A stretch of 64,000 nt of DNA from Ascidia mentula (taxonomy: Eukaryota > Chordata > Ascidiacea > Phlebobranchia > Ascidiidae). Under the pieces are notes generated by a model. The model saw only the letters and a list, made by a program, of their open reading frames with translations. It was not told the DNA's origin and did not search any database. Both the position numbers and the translations under genes were made by a program. Below, piece after piece: positions 20,340-32,100 of the stretch (position 1 is its first letter; every line of letters begins with the position of its first letter). The DNA is taken from positions 6,027,001-6,091,000 of the forward strand of contig OX387202.1 of NCBI GenBank assembly GCA_947561715.1, written 5' to 3'.

Positions 20340-21720
20340 TAAAAATAAGACACAACGTTTGCTCACAGCGGGCTCGTCTTCACCAGACCACGCTTTTCAC
20401 CAGATCTTTCAGCGTGCGATTAAATCGTTCTACGATCATGCTTTCGTTTCCTGATTGTATGTGACGTAAATTTGAATTCAATGCCTGGAAAGCCATTTCT
20501 GAAAGACCCCGTTCAAAAACTCACGACCCGAATCGGTTTGCAACTGAACCTGTGGACGTCCACATGCCCGCAGCACGTGATCAAAAACACGCAAGATTTT
20601 AACCCGTTTTCCTTTTAATGCCAAAAACCCAAGCATATTTTGAAAAAAACATCGATGATAGTTACTAAATAATGCACACAACGGTTTCTAAATGACAGTG
20701 ATTGCCTATTAACCAGATCACTTTGCTCGCGCCAATGACTCACGTACAATGTGTGAAGTGGAGGTGATCGGCGCCAGCGCAGACCTTTTATCCGAAAGCG
20801 TATTGGGCGCGTTCGCGTCATTTAGTGCTGTGATAAATTCAGCCTCACCGGTCGGTTTCAAGTCTCGTGGTGCCCTTTTGCGCAACACTCTGTGTATCAG
20901 GTCTTCGATATTACTATTAGCGACACTTTGTCCTTTCAAAACTAGTTCGCCCGACGGCAAAAAATAAATACCGGGCGCTACGCGAATAAATGAAACTAAA
21001 CAATCCGCTTTTACTTCAAGTGATTTGGGCATCGTCCGGATGACGCGTTGCGCAATCGAATGCTTTCGTTCCATTATCGTCATCTTGACCATCAAGCTTC
21101 ACTTTTTCCTCATCAGGCCTTGTGTCATTTAGGATATTCGATATTTCACGAACCAAATCCGTTAAACCCGCTCCACAGGTGTCATTATGTCATGGCCGCG
21201 GGCGCCCTGTCACGCATTGTCTTTAAAACATTGGGATCAACCAGAGCCATTTTTACACGGTATCTATTAGCGAGGAGCGAATAAACCGTTGGGTCAAATC
21301 AATGTTGCCTTGTGGCTGCATTCGGAAATACACTTTACCAAATCGAGAACGGCCCCTTTTATGATCGTGCGCACGACTCTTGGTTCGGCTTTACAAAGCG
21401 TTTTCAAAACTGCCGCGTGTTTGTTGAGACAACGGGACATTTCATAAGTTATTCGGAACAGCAAAACAGACTGCCATTGACCATAGTACCAAATAATCCG
21501 TTCAGGACGGGGCACGATGAGATTTTCCTTTATCATGCGCGAGACAAAACAAGTCTTTCCACTTTCGGTTGGTCCAGAAATAAGGCATGTAAGCTGGTGC
21601 CCAAATTCCATGTTAACGCAATTAACGAACAACGCAAATGGAATGGTTTCCACCTGTTGTCGCGGTTAAAATTTCACGCCTGCAAACCGCACACGACAAG
21701 GCCAAACTGATCATGTAAGG
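20340..21720 (-). mobile_element. Polinton/Maverick fossil
   Basis: Three Polinton-type parts lie in order on the minus strand. An FtsK/A32-like packaging ATPase (about 21,300-21,650) has FGHQLTCLISGPTESGKT followed by PERIIWYYGQWQ. A Polinton ORF of unknown function (about 20,720-21,095) has GELVLKGQSVANSNIEDLI. A retroviral-type integrase core (about 20,470-20,740) has YLVTIIDVF and QLQTDSGREFLNGVF. The element is a truncated remnant, broken in several places; polymerase, protease and capsid parts and the terminal repeats were not seen. It is old. Confidence 0.75.
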
Positions 21721-23300
21721 AATCGATAATTGAGCCCAATTATACCAACATGAATTTCAAACGCAAAAAAAACACACCGAGATTAGCTTCAAAAATCAAA
21801 ATAATTTTTACCGAATGGCATAATTTACGCATGCAACATCAAAACATTGACGAATCACAAATAATTTCATAATTCACACAATTATTTAACTCGCCCGCGT
21901 GCACGCGACTTTTGTAATGACATTAATCACGACGCCATTTAGACGTCGTCCGAATAACGTAGGAAGCAATAAAAAACGATTTAGTTTTGCAATGACTGAG
22001 ATCAAACAAGCATGGTACGCCGAGGCGAAAAACAGCTAACAACACGATGGACAAGTCCTGGGCCTTGATTTCAGACCTGGGTCTTGATTGAAAGTAGTGT
22101 CTTCTCTTTACGCACTCCTTTACCAGTTCAGAGAGAATTGCAACGTACTCCCAATCAAGGCCAATCAAGATCTTGTTTTATGGCTTGACTTGTGTTCAGT
22201 AGGAACTGTTTGTTATGAGTCTTGATTTTTCGTTGATCGTTGAACTTCCCATTTAGTCTTTTTTGGGGGGACTCAATAAACATTACTACAGTAATTTGAG
22301 GGTTTGAAAATTGTTGGACCAAATAAACAAATCATCTGGATTTCATGGTAGTTTAGTTTGCTTAAGGGGAAAAGCTCTACGAATGTTCGACTGTGCGTGC
22401 GGACCGGTTATCACCATGCATTTGTGTTACAGCGAGGCTTAAGTTCTTTATGTTTATTCCCGCCACTTGCTTTGTGACGCTTGGCGTCTGTGACGTAACA
22501 TTGCAACATACTTTTGCGACGGTTTTATTGTCAATAGTGAATGTGCTCTCGCTGTACTTTATATAGTCCAGCTTAAATTTATTGTGTTTATCTATATAAA
22601 TAAGCTATTGAATAAAATATAGGTCTGCTTCTATTTGAATAAGGAGTAAGTTGGACCTGGACCAAAAAGTTGGTAAGTAGCGCTATTGATATTGTTGTTG
22701 ATTGTTTGCTGTACCGACCAGTGAATGTTTCGTTTTTAACGTTGAGTCAATCACTGGTCGCGTTCACTATATAAGGGGAAAATTGTAATGTTATCGATTC
22801 CTTCGCACGTTCCAGGCCGTGCAGATTCTACAGGGCGAATCATAGCTGTTGTACAATTTGTATGTAAAGATTTTGGGCTTGGAATTTCTCCAGGAAACCC
22901 GCTGCAGTTTTGGTAATTTTGTGACATGCTTATTGGTCACGTCCCATTAAAAAACAAAACGTTGTTTAAATCGAATGTTGTCATGTTTTTTAGTTAGACT
23001 TTTGATGTGCATTTATTGTCCTTTTTAAAATAAAAGCAGTCACCTTGGACGCGTGGTTTCAAGTTTTTGAGTGCAGATTAACGTGGAAATCGCAGAACTA
23101 TTACTTAATATTTTAATATTTCGCCCCTTGAAAGTTCGGCAGAACTTCAGGGTCGCCAACTAACTTCGGTTCCTCAAGTAATCATTCAACCACTGGTGTT
23201 TGTGTGAGATTTCACTAATCTCGATATTATGATTGATTTCTACTCAGCAAACTTTTTTGATATCAGTTAAAAAACATCATGCAGGATCCTGAAATTCCTT
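21721..23300. other. Unassigned AT-rich sequence with a spliced-leader-like site
   Basis: No gene is supported. At 22,628-22,643 is CTTCTATTTGAATAAG, 15 of 16 bases identical to the Ciona spliced leader, followed by GAGTAAG. It stands just after a TGAATAAAATATAG string. This could be the 5' end of a retrocopied trans-spliced transcript or a chance match. Confidence 0.35.
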
Positions 23301-23419
23301 TATGTTCAGCATACTGAATTGTCCTGGTTTGGCACTCTTTGAGAAGAATGACTTTAAAATCATAACGAATACGAGCTTTCGCGAGTTTTTTTTTAAAGAA
23401 AATAGGCACGTTGAAACGA

Positions 23420-25060
23420 GTACGTTAGTATGCTCCTGACGCATCGTCATGTTTGTAAAGGCTCATGAAGACCCAATCTTTCTTGAGACCGTCATTGATC
23501 GAATTGAAGAGGTCAATATGATGTTGTTCGGCAAGTCTCGATTTTTCTCCAACTTTTTCTGAAACCATCACCCGTCATCAGAACTGTAGTTGGGCTCCCT
23601 GAAGTGGGCTCCCAACGGCTTTTCTGTGTTGTTATGCCTCATATCGTTTTTGTGGCCGTCGATTCCTTTTCGCTGTGTTTGTCCTGTCTCTCTAACGTAG
23701 AGAACGTGTTATGGCGTACACCACGTTGGTGGACATGTAGCTGAATGTTCCCTTTGATTTCAAAGTTTTTTCATTTTTCTGGTGGTGATGTGGTTCGCCG
23801 GGTCGATCAATTTGCACAAAGAGCACCTGGTGCTTCCACAAGGGGGCGAGTTCCCAATTGTTGTTTGGGTGCAGTTGGTGTGGAGGAGGTTCAGAGTTGT
23901 TTTAGGCTATTACTACATGGTGGCCTAAGTGTGGGAATACTTCACTGACTGCTTTGTCCTGATGCAATATGGGTTGCAAGTCGCTTTTAATCTTCTTGAG
24001 GCATTAAATAAAATTTTTGTAGGTGATGAAAAGTGATACACGGCTTGAGTCTTTCCGTTGGTCGTTGTATTCGAGAAGACGGTCTCTAGTGATCCTTGCT
24101 GCTCTTTTCATTTCCGTGTCTACCAAGTTGGCCTGGTAGCCGTTCGCCATGAATATGTTCGGCAAATCACGTAAACGCGTGTTGCAATCGTCATAATGAC
24201 AGGAAATCCGTGTGTATTGCAACTTTGAGAATGCACTATGGACCGATACACATGCCTGGGGTGGGTACTAGAAGGGTGGAGGTACGTACCTCGACCAGTC
24301 GGTTTTCGATAGCTGAAGGCAGAGAAGTTCACAGACTGTTACATCCAGGAAGTGGGCACATGTGCAGAACCACTCCACCGTAAACCGTATGTTTTGATAC
24401 AAGTGGTTAAATTCTTACACAAATAGCTGAAGGGGTCCCCCCGCAGTCCAAACCAAGAAAATGTCGTCGATGAACCGTTGGTATAATCTTATCGATGACG
24501 CGTCTGATTGCGAAAAATGTTCCTCCAAACTTGCCACAAAGATAATAGCGTATTGTGGTGCCAAGCGGGCACCCATCGCCGCGCCTACAATTTATATGTA
24601 ATTGTCGCCGTTGCATTGGAAGTTGTTGTGCTCAAGAATAAATCGGGTTAGTCGAAGGACCTGTTTGGAATGGGCTTTCACACTAGGGAGTATTTGTTGT
24701 GTAGCCTATTCAGTCCACGCTCGTGGTCAATGTTGCTGTATAGCGATGTCACGTCCAACGTAACTGATAAAGCGTTGAATGGAAGGTGTTTTTTATCTTT
24801 AATAAATGCCTAATGAAAACCGTTCTGTCTTGAGTGTGGCTTTTCGCGGATTGGCTTCCAGATCCTTTTAACATACCTTGATATTCTCCTTAAGCGTTCC
24901 TAAGCCGCTTATAATTGGGCGTCCCAGATTGTTGGGCTTGTGCACCTTGGGTAGGAAGTAATGGACAGCTGCCTTCGGATCTTCTTTTGTAACAACCGGA
25001 AACAATTTCACCGACTTTATCAGTTCCTTCCTGAACTTAGGTACGTTACAACACAAAAGT
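23420..25060 (-). mobile_element. Penelope-like element, decayed copy A
   Basis: A minus-strand PLE of the RT plus GIY-YIG type. Upstream RT sequence at 24,868-25,056 reads VHYFLPKVHKPNNLGRPIIS. Motif B-like GAAMGARLAPQYA and catalytic RFIDDIFLVW lie near 24,450-24,600. The RT thumb/connector is at 24,004-24,330 (HPSSTHPRHVYRSIV). A GIY-YIG nuclease part near 23,640-23,730 resembles NVVYAIT followed, in a shifted frame, by YVGETGQT. The pieces are in different frames with stops, so the copy is inactive. PLEs are non-LTR, EN-bearing retroelements without capsid genes. Confidence 0.8.
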
Positions 25061-25652
25061 CAGTCTTCTCAAAGAGTGCCAAAGCAGGACAATTCCGTTG
25101 CAGACATAACACTGATACGGCACATTTCATAATTTGATGTTTACCATAGTTACAGACAGATAAAAAACTGAAACACAACAGAATTATCTCTCAGACACTG
25201 ATTCAAAATCGACAACGTTGTACCCAAGGTTACAACAGCATATGAGGGTTAAGGGTGACGGTTTATAATATCAACGACTTTACTCCAACACCTATAAGTT
25301 TAGTCTCTGTTTAGTTTGTATTAAACCATGCCCAAAATTGTTTTGTTTCGTTGCTGATGTGCTGAAGTGCATCAATTGCTCCTCGTAAGAACCGATATTA
25401 GGAAGGGAAAGTTCGTTTCTGACGTCTTATTGACATAACGTTTTGTGTGACGTAATTTAAGGTTTAAAGTTAAATAAACGATTTTAAGTATTAAGCCCTA
25501 AATTTTTGACAAAACTAGAACAAAAGTTAGGAAAATTAAAAAAATTTCCTGAACCAAGCCGGCTTGTTGGTAATTTTAATTTCTGTTTTTATGTTGGTAG
25601 CTATAACCCCTAGGGTTTGTTCGCAGACAACACTTATTCTACCAATGTTCAC

Positions 25653-26561
25653 TCACATTTTTCCCGTATTTGTGATTGTAAGTTGGGCTGTTGTGGTGTT
25701 GTATGTTGAACAACTTTGACTTTTTTTTTCAACATCATAACTGGTCCGGTATAGACTGGTCCAGATGTGTGGATGTGTTTCTCCCCGAAATGAACTTTGC
25801 GTGGTTTTTGGATATTCTACACATGTTGTGGCTGGTGTAAGTACGGAGAAAATAATTTTTTCGACGAGCATTTTTGCAAAACATTTCTGTCGTGATGTTA
25901 AATTAAACCATTCGGTTTACATTACAACATTATATCAGTATAACCTGTAGGAGTAAAACCTGAATTAAGCTTAATAACAAAAAATCTGAGAACTACACCA
26001 AACTAACCAAGCAACGTTTCAATAGCGCAGACAAAAAAACGACTTACAATTTCACGTTGAGCAGATGTCCCTGCAACATCAACTATGTTAAGCTGGCTGG
26101 TCGTTGGTAGAACATCCAACATTTGTCCTGGGTTTTCTATATATTTGTGAACGGTTTGATTCACATCTTCATCTGTATCACTCGATTCCTGACTGGAGCT
26201 ATGTTGTGATGAGTCATCCGTGGCAAGTGATGACTAACCAAAATCACACATTACATTGAAGTAGGGTTTTTGTTTTAAATTTCCTTCAGTGTCAAAACTT
26301 ACCACTACACGTTGTGCAGGTGTCTTTGGAACCTCAACTATATCATGTTTGTTGGTCGTTGGTAGAACATTTAACATTTGTGAGAGATCATCCACATCTC
26401 TTGAACTCCCAGCTTAATTGATAAATGAATGTTTTAGTTTTGTATGTTTGCATGTTAATCGCATTAAACTGTTTGTGAAGATGTGTGAAGCTTTAAGTTA
26501 TAGCTGTTAAACCATTTCATGTGGACATGGCAGAGGGATTATACTTACTGAACCAACTCAT
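25653..26561 (-). CDS. Unrecognised four-exon gene, 180 residues (tandem copy 1)
   Basis: Exons: 26,561-26,549 (ATG, MSWF, donor GTAAGT), 26,412-26,303, 26,233-26,048, and 25,886-25,653 ending in TGA. Phases agree at every join and all introns are GT-AG, giving 180 residues plus stop. Exons 2 and 3 each end in a related 26-27-residue motif: QMLNVLPTTNKHDIVEV with AQRVV, and QMLDVLPTTSQLNIVDV with AQREI. Between them lies a Ser/Asp/Glu-rich stretch. Exon 4 starts KCFAKMLVEKIIFSV and is Thr/Ser-rich. There is no signal peptide, membrane segment or known domain. A GTGAGT donor overlaps the stop codon, so exon 4 could also splice onward. A near-identical gene lies at 29,349-30,257. Function unknown. 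Confidence 0.62.
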
Positions 26562-26570
26562 TTCTAGAAA

Positions 26571-27150
26571 TCTCATACATTTATTGAATTTCCATGACTT
26601 TTCCTAAATTTTATTCTGGGCATTATATTTACTATTAAACCGTGTTCGTGGTTTGGAAATTGACCTTCGACAAATGGACTTGTAGTTAGCCGCTTGGAAA
26701 GGTTTGTCTGACTTGAAACGTTATGACATCACATAAACAAATATGTCTTTGTGACGTCACTAAAGGAAATTACGCGGTACGTTCGCCCGATTCACGGTTT
26801 GTCAAAAAGACAACAGAAACGAAACAAAAAATGCTTATTTTCAGGAAGGATTATACCACATTAATCATAGACTTATGAGAAGTATTTCTCATCAATAATA
26901 TACACAGTAACCCCCAACTCTAAAATGCATTGGGCAGGTTTCATTGAGAAAGTTAACTCCAGTTTCGTTGCTGTATTACCTTTTTTCCATGATCAGGGAC
27001 AAGAATGTCAGTGCACGTAACTTCGCTTGGGGAGATACCCCACAATTGTGCACTAGACCGTGCGATCGTATTTTTTTCAATATTACAGCAGGGAATAACG
27101 AATATAGAAATCAGACTGGTTTTGTTCATATCCGTGTCCATATCTGTGTT
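26571..27150. other. Spacer between the two duplicated blocks
   Basis: This unique sequence separates the two 3.2-kb copies and would hold the promoter of the copy-1 gene (ATG at 26,561, minus strand). Overlapping ORFs at 26,944-27,277 have no recognisable domain. No TATA box is evident in a sensible position. Confidence 0.35.
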
Positions 27151-27269
27151 TATGTTTAGCATACTAAAATGTACTGGTTTGGCACTCTTTGAGAAGACTG
27201 ACTTTTATATCATAACCTATACGAGCTTGCGCGAGTTTTTTTTAAAGAAAATAGGCACGTTGAAACAAG

Positions 27270-28720
27270 TACGTTAGTATGCTCCTGACGCATCGTCATG
27301 TTTGTAATGGCTCATGAAGACCCAATCTTTCTTGAGACCGTCGTTGAATGAATTGAAGAGGTCAATATGATGTTGTTCGGCAAGTCTCGATTTTTCTCCA
27401 ACTTTTTCTGAAACCATCACCCGTCATCAGCGCTGTGGTTGGGCTCCTTGAAGTGGCCCCCCACCGGCTTTTCGCGGTGTTTGTCCTGTCTCTCCAACGT
27501 AGAGATCGTGTTATGGCGTACACCACGTTGGTGGACTTGCAGCTAAATGTTTCCTTTGGTTCAAAGTCTTTTATTTTTCTAGTGGTGATGTGGTTCGCCG
27601 GGTTGATCAATATGCACAAAGAGCACCTGGTGCTGCCAAGAGGGCGTGTTCCCAATTGTTGTTTGTGTGCAGTTAGTGTGGAGGAGATAAGGAGTTTTTG
27701 AGGTTAGCAGTTTGCCGATAGGCTATTACTACATGGTAGCCTAAGTGTGGGAATACTTCACTCACTGCTTTGTCCTGATGCAATATGGGTTGCAAGTCGC
27801 TTTTAATCTTCTTGAGGCGTTCAATAAAATTTTTGTAGGTGATGACAAGTGATATACGGCTCGAGTCTTTCCGTTGGTCGTTGTATTCGAGAAGACGGTC
27901 TCTAGTGATCCTTGCTGCTCTTTTCATTTCCGTGTCTACCAAGTTGGCCTGGTAGCCGTTCGCCATGAATATGTTCGGCAAATCACGTAAACGCGTGTTG
28001 CAATCGTCATAAAGACAGGAAATCCGTGTGTATTGCAACGTTTGAGAATGCACTATGGACCGATACACATGCCTGGGGTGGGTACTAGACGGATGGAGGT
28101 ACGTACCTCGACCCTTCGGTTTTCGATAGCTGAAGGCAGAGAAGTTCACTGACTGTTACATCCAGGAAGTGGGCACATGTGCGGGACCACTCCACCGTAA
28201 ACCGTATGTTTTGATACAAGTGGTTAAATTCCTACGCAAATAGCTGAAGGGGTGCCTCCGCAGTCCAAACCAAGAAAATGTCGTCGATGAACCGTTGGTA
28301 TAATCTTATCGATGACGCGTCTGATTGCGAAAAATGTTCCTCCAAACTTGCCACAAAGATAATAGCGTATTGTGGTGCCAAGCGGGCACCCATCGCCGCG
28401 CCTACAATTTATATGTAATTGTCGCCGTTGAATTGGGGGTTGTTCCGTAGGACCTGTTTGGAATGGGTTCTTTCATCAGAGAGTATTTCTTTTGTAGCCT
28501 TCAGTCCACGCTCGTGGTCAATGTTGCTGTATAGCGATGTCACGTCCAACGTAACTAATAAAGCGCTGTATGCAAGTTTTTTTTTTATCTTTAACTACTT
28601 CCTTGGGTAGCAAGTAATGGACAGCTGCCTTCGGATCTTCTTTGTTTTACAACTACCGCAAGCAATTTTCCCAACTATATCAGTTCCTTCCGGAATTTGG
28701 GTACATTATAATACAAAAGT
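27270..28720 (-). mobile_element. Penelope-like element, decayed copy B
   Basis: Duplicated partner of copy A. The RT connector ORF (27,673-28,149) is longer and cleaner here: RGTYLHPSSTHPRHVYRS, then KRAARITRDRLLEYNDQ. The GIY-YIG region (27,362-27,655) reads KSTNVVYAIT and then shifts frame to LYVGETGQTPRK. RT motif C (FIDDIFLVW) is near 28,270-28,300. Frame changes and an internal deletion show it is inactive. Confidence 0.8.
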
Positions 28721-29348
28721 CAGTCTTCTCAAAGAGTGCCAAAGCAGGACAATTCAGTTGCAGACATAACACTGATACGGCACATTTCATAATTTGGTGT
28801 TTATCATTGTTACAGACAGATAAAAAGACTTAAAACTCAATAGAAATATCTCTCAGACAGTGAGTCGAAATCGACTCAGCTTTAAACTCAGTTGTACAAC
28901 AGCATATCAGTGTGTTAAGGGTTACGGTTTATAATATCAACGACTTTACCCCAACACCCATAAGTTTAATCTCTGTTCAGTTTGTATAAAACCATGCCCA
29001 AAATGTGAGTTGTTTTATTTCGTTGCAGTTGTGCTGAATGCCAACAATTGGTCTATGCAAGAACCGCTAATAGGAAGGGGAGGTTCGTTAATAGGAATGG
29101 GAGGTTCGTTTCTGACATATTGGCATAATGTTTTGTGTGACTTAATTTGAGGTTTAAAAGTTAGATAAACCTTTTTAAACGGTCGATTTTAAGCATTAAG
29201 CCCTAAATTTTTGACAAAACTGGAACAAAAGTTAGGAAAAGTCATGAAAATTTCCTGAACCCAACCGGATTTTAATTTCTGTTTTTATGTTGGTAGCTAC
29301 AACCCCTAGGGTTTGTTCGCAGACAACACTTATTCTACCAATGTTCAC

Positions 29349-30257
29349 TCACATTTTTCCTGTATTTGTGATTGTAAGTTGGGCTTTTGTGGTGTTGTAT
29401 GTTGAACAACTTTGACTTTTTTTTTCAACATCATAACTGGTCCGGTATACACTGGTCCATTTGTGTGGATGTGTTTCTCCCCGAAATGAACTTTGCGTGG
29501 TTTTTGGATATTCTACACATGTTGTGGCTGGTGTAAGTACGGAGAAAATAATTTTATCGACGAGCAATTTTGTAAAGCATTTCTTTCGTGATGTTAAATT
29601 AAACCATTCGGTTTACATTACAACATTATATCAGTATAACCTGTAGGAGTAAAACCTGAATTAAGCTTAATAACAAAAAATCTGAGAACTACACCAAACT
29701 AACCAAGCAACGTTTCAATAGCGCAGACAAAAAAACGACTTACAATTTCACGTTGAGCAGATGTCCCTGCAACATCAACTATGTTAAGCTGGCTGGTCGT
29801 TGGTAGAACATCCAACATTTGTCCTGGGTTTTCTATATATTTGGGAACAGTTTGATTCACATCTTCATCTGTATCACTCGATTCCTGACTGGAGCTATGT
29901 TGTGATGAGTTATCCGTCGCTAGTGATGACTAAGCAAAATCACAAATTACATTGAAGTAGGGTTTTTGTTTTAAATTTCCTTCAGTGTCAAAACTTACCA
30001 CTACACGTTGTGCAGGTGTCCCTGGAACATCAACTACGCCATGTTGGCTGGTCGTTGGTAGAACATTTAACATTTGTGAGAGATCATCCACATCTCTTGA
30101 ACTCCCAGCTTAATTGATAAATGAATGTTTTAGTTTTGTATGTTTGCATGTTAATCGCATTAAACTGTTTGTGAAGATGTGTGAAGCTTCAAGTTATATC
30201 TGTTAAACCATTTCATGTGGACAGAGCAAAGGGATTATATTTACTAAACCAACTCAT
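29349..30257 (-). CDS. Unrecognised four-exon gene, 180 residues (tandem copy 2)
   Basis: Exons: 30,257-30,245 (ATG, donor GTAAAT), 30,108-29,999, 29,929-29,744, and 29,582-29,349. The lengths 13, 110, 186 and 234 bp and all phases equal those of copy 1, again giving 180 residues. By hand count about 16 replacement and about 4 silent differences separate the two coding sequences. About half of the replacements are clustered in exon 2, where this copy reads TTSQHGVVDVPGTPAQ. That tract resembles the motif in exon 3 (TTSQLNIVDVAGTSAQ), which suggests local gene conversion. The reading frame and splice sites are intact despite the changes. No known domain; function unknown. Confidence 0.6.
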
Positions 30258-30260
30258 TTC

Positions 30261-31120
30261 TAGAGTGTTCATATATTTATTTAAGTTGTTTTGTCGTTAC
30301 CCTGTTCTTGTGGAGCAGGAGATGACATATTTGTCTGCAAGTTTCAACGTTCCTTCGATGTTTGCTTAAAACATATGCTTGTTACAAGTTTTACCAACAG
30401 AAAGCAATGTATTACCAACTTTCGTGACGCTTATATTAATCAAATAGAAATATTTTAAGCTGATATCATTGCTTTGATGTCAATTAATGTATTAATTATT
30501 GCCATGAAAAATAAAATTTATATACGCTAGGTCTACAGACTTTGCAATTTTTGTCGAAAATCTCACCTTAAAGTGGTGGTTGATCTGATGATCAAATACC
30601 ACGTGATGCAAGTTTTATTTGCACATTGTTAGGCAAAATAACAAATAGCCTCATTCTTTACACGAAAATGAAACTTATTTCTTGAATCAACAAACATGTA
30701 AAATGTACAGGGGTTTAGTTAATTTTGGATAGTACAAAGCAAGTTATTTATAAGACAATCCAAACAGCACGTCCTGTATAACATGTTGCAATTGAAAAAC
30801 CATGTGCGATATAACCAAAACCAACATTACATGGACGCCCATACGAGCTCCAATTATAACAAATGTTGTTTTAATCTGCGTTTTTGTATATTTTATCGTT
30901 TTTAGACTTTTATGCGAACTATTATATGAGGCCCAATATGGAACTTCCCCAATGGAGATATAAACGGCCACCTCTTATTTTGTGTGGAGAAAGAAAGAGA
31001 AGCTTCGGTAAATGGGTCGTGATTGAAAACTGTGTGATTGATCAATGCATGAGTACTATCGAAAAATGATTTTGAACAAAATTTGTGTTTCTTTGAATGG
31101 TATGATTATTTCCTGAGTAG
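30261..31120. other. Unassigned AT-rich spacer
   Basis: No gene or repeat is supported. ORFs on both strands between 30,744 and 31,069 are short and without domains. The sequence includes the presumed upstream region of the copy-2 gene. Confidence 0.35.
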
Positions 31121-32100
31121 GGTGGTTTCAAGCGGAGGTTGAGGTTGCTTGATTACTTCCTGGAGCCGGTGATGAATGTGAGGGGAAACCTTTTGTTATA
31201 CCGCAAAAAGTCAGACCAGACATCGATAATCTAACCGCGGAATAAAACCAAACTCTGCAATATCTCAGTCGGCCGATACTAGTTTTACATTCAAAACTCT
31301 TCACTGTTTATTACGTTGTACAAGAATGCGACTGCGGGACATTTTATTTGAAGACACAGTAGTTACAACGCACAACACAGTAATTAAACTGATCATTTCC
31401 TTTGAGAGATCCAGCAAAAAGTTCACCGAATGCACAATGGGACGATGTGGTTCTCGTCAAACACCGACATCAGATGCGAACCGTTTCTACTCATGACCGA
31501 CATCTAGTTCCTTATTAGAAAGCTTGACATGGTAATATCTAACGCCGCCGGTCGCAACTCATCGCCAGTGTGACTCTCTGCGATCCTACGACAGAGACAA
31601 ATTTGCAGTCACTTGACCTCTGTTTTAACTTTTTGCCACCTTATTGTTCATTCGCGTGTGCCCAAAATTAGATGAATTAATCTTTTAGACAGGAAATCTA
31701 TGTGCCTGCTAGTGTGAAAGCTAGCACAGTGCCACTCAACAACTGCACTGATGATACCTTACAGGTAGAAACAGTGCGTGTACACAAGCTGAATCTGTTT
31801 TGCTAATGTCTTAAATCCTGTCTTAAATCCAAATCTGCAATTACGATTTGCTGCAACCTGATAGGTCGAAACAGTGTGTACACTTGTCTTTAGCTCTAAA
31901 GAATATATTTGTTCATTTTTGTTCACATTGTCCTAAAAGGCCAACATTTCACAATTCGTTGAAACCTCTGTCAACTCATATCCTTACTCACAATAAAACA
32001 CTGATAAGTTCAAGATATTAGTTTCAGTGCTTATTCATTCCACGGGTAAATCCATTACATTTCCTTCACTCGTGGTAAGCAACAAGAGGGCTTAGTTTAG
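31120..32100. repeat. LTR-like dispersed repeat, copy 1
   Basis: This non-coding block recurs, interrupted, at 32,710-34,497. Shared strings include CACAATGGGACGATGTGGTT, GATGCGAACCGTTTCTACTC, TCGCCAGTGTGACTCT and TTCGTTGAAACCTCTGTCAA. The second copy directly adjoins a Ty3-like fossil, so this may be a solo LTR or other non-coding part of that family. Its ends could not be fixed. Confidence 0.6.

Larger units (their letters stand above)
23300..26570. repeat. Tandem segmental duplication, copy 1 (about 3.2 kb)
   Basis: This block recurs in direct orientation at 27,150-30,260, offset about 3.7-3.85 kb. Shared landmarks: GGTTTGGCACTCTTTGAGAA (23,319/27,177), the decayed PLE, CATAACACTGATACGGCAC, the E3 exon, and the ATG exon. 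Homology ends on the right near CAACTCATTTCTAGA. Each copy carries one PLE and one four-exon gene, so the PLE insertion predates the duplication. Copy 2 lacks an internal piece of the PLE. Confidence 0.88.
27150..30260. repeat. Tandem segmental duplication, copy 2 (about 3.1 kb)
   Basis: Direct repeat of 23,300-26,570. It contains a PLE (27,270-28,720) and the second copy of the four-exon gene (29,349-30,257). Relative to copy 1 it lacks a stretch of PLE sequence around 28,590-28,610. It also has a short local duplication of GGGAGGTTCGTT near 29,080-29,110. Confidence 0.88.

Noticed and set aside
25651-25657. GTGAGT donor at the end of exon 4 of the 180-aa gene, implying further exons
   Set aside because: Not excluded, but the TGA overlapping the donor closes the frame in both copies, and no in-phase downstream exon was found before the PLE; the simpler model ends there.
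26944-27277. Overlapping plus and minus ORFs between the duplicated blocks
   Set aside because: Both strands are open over the same stretch and neither has a domain or splice partner.
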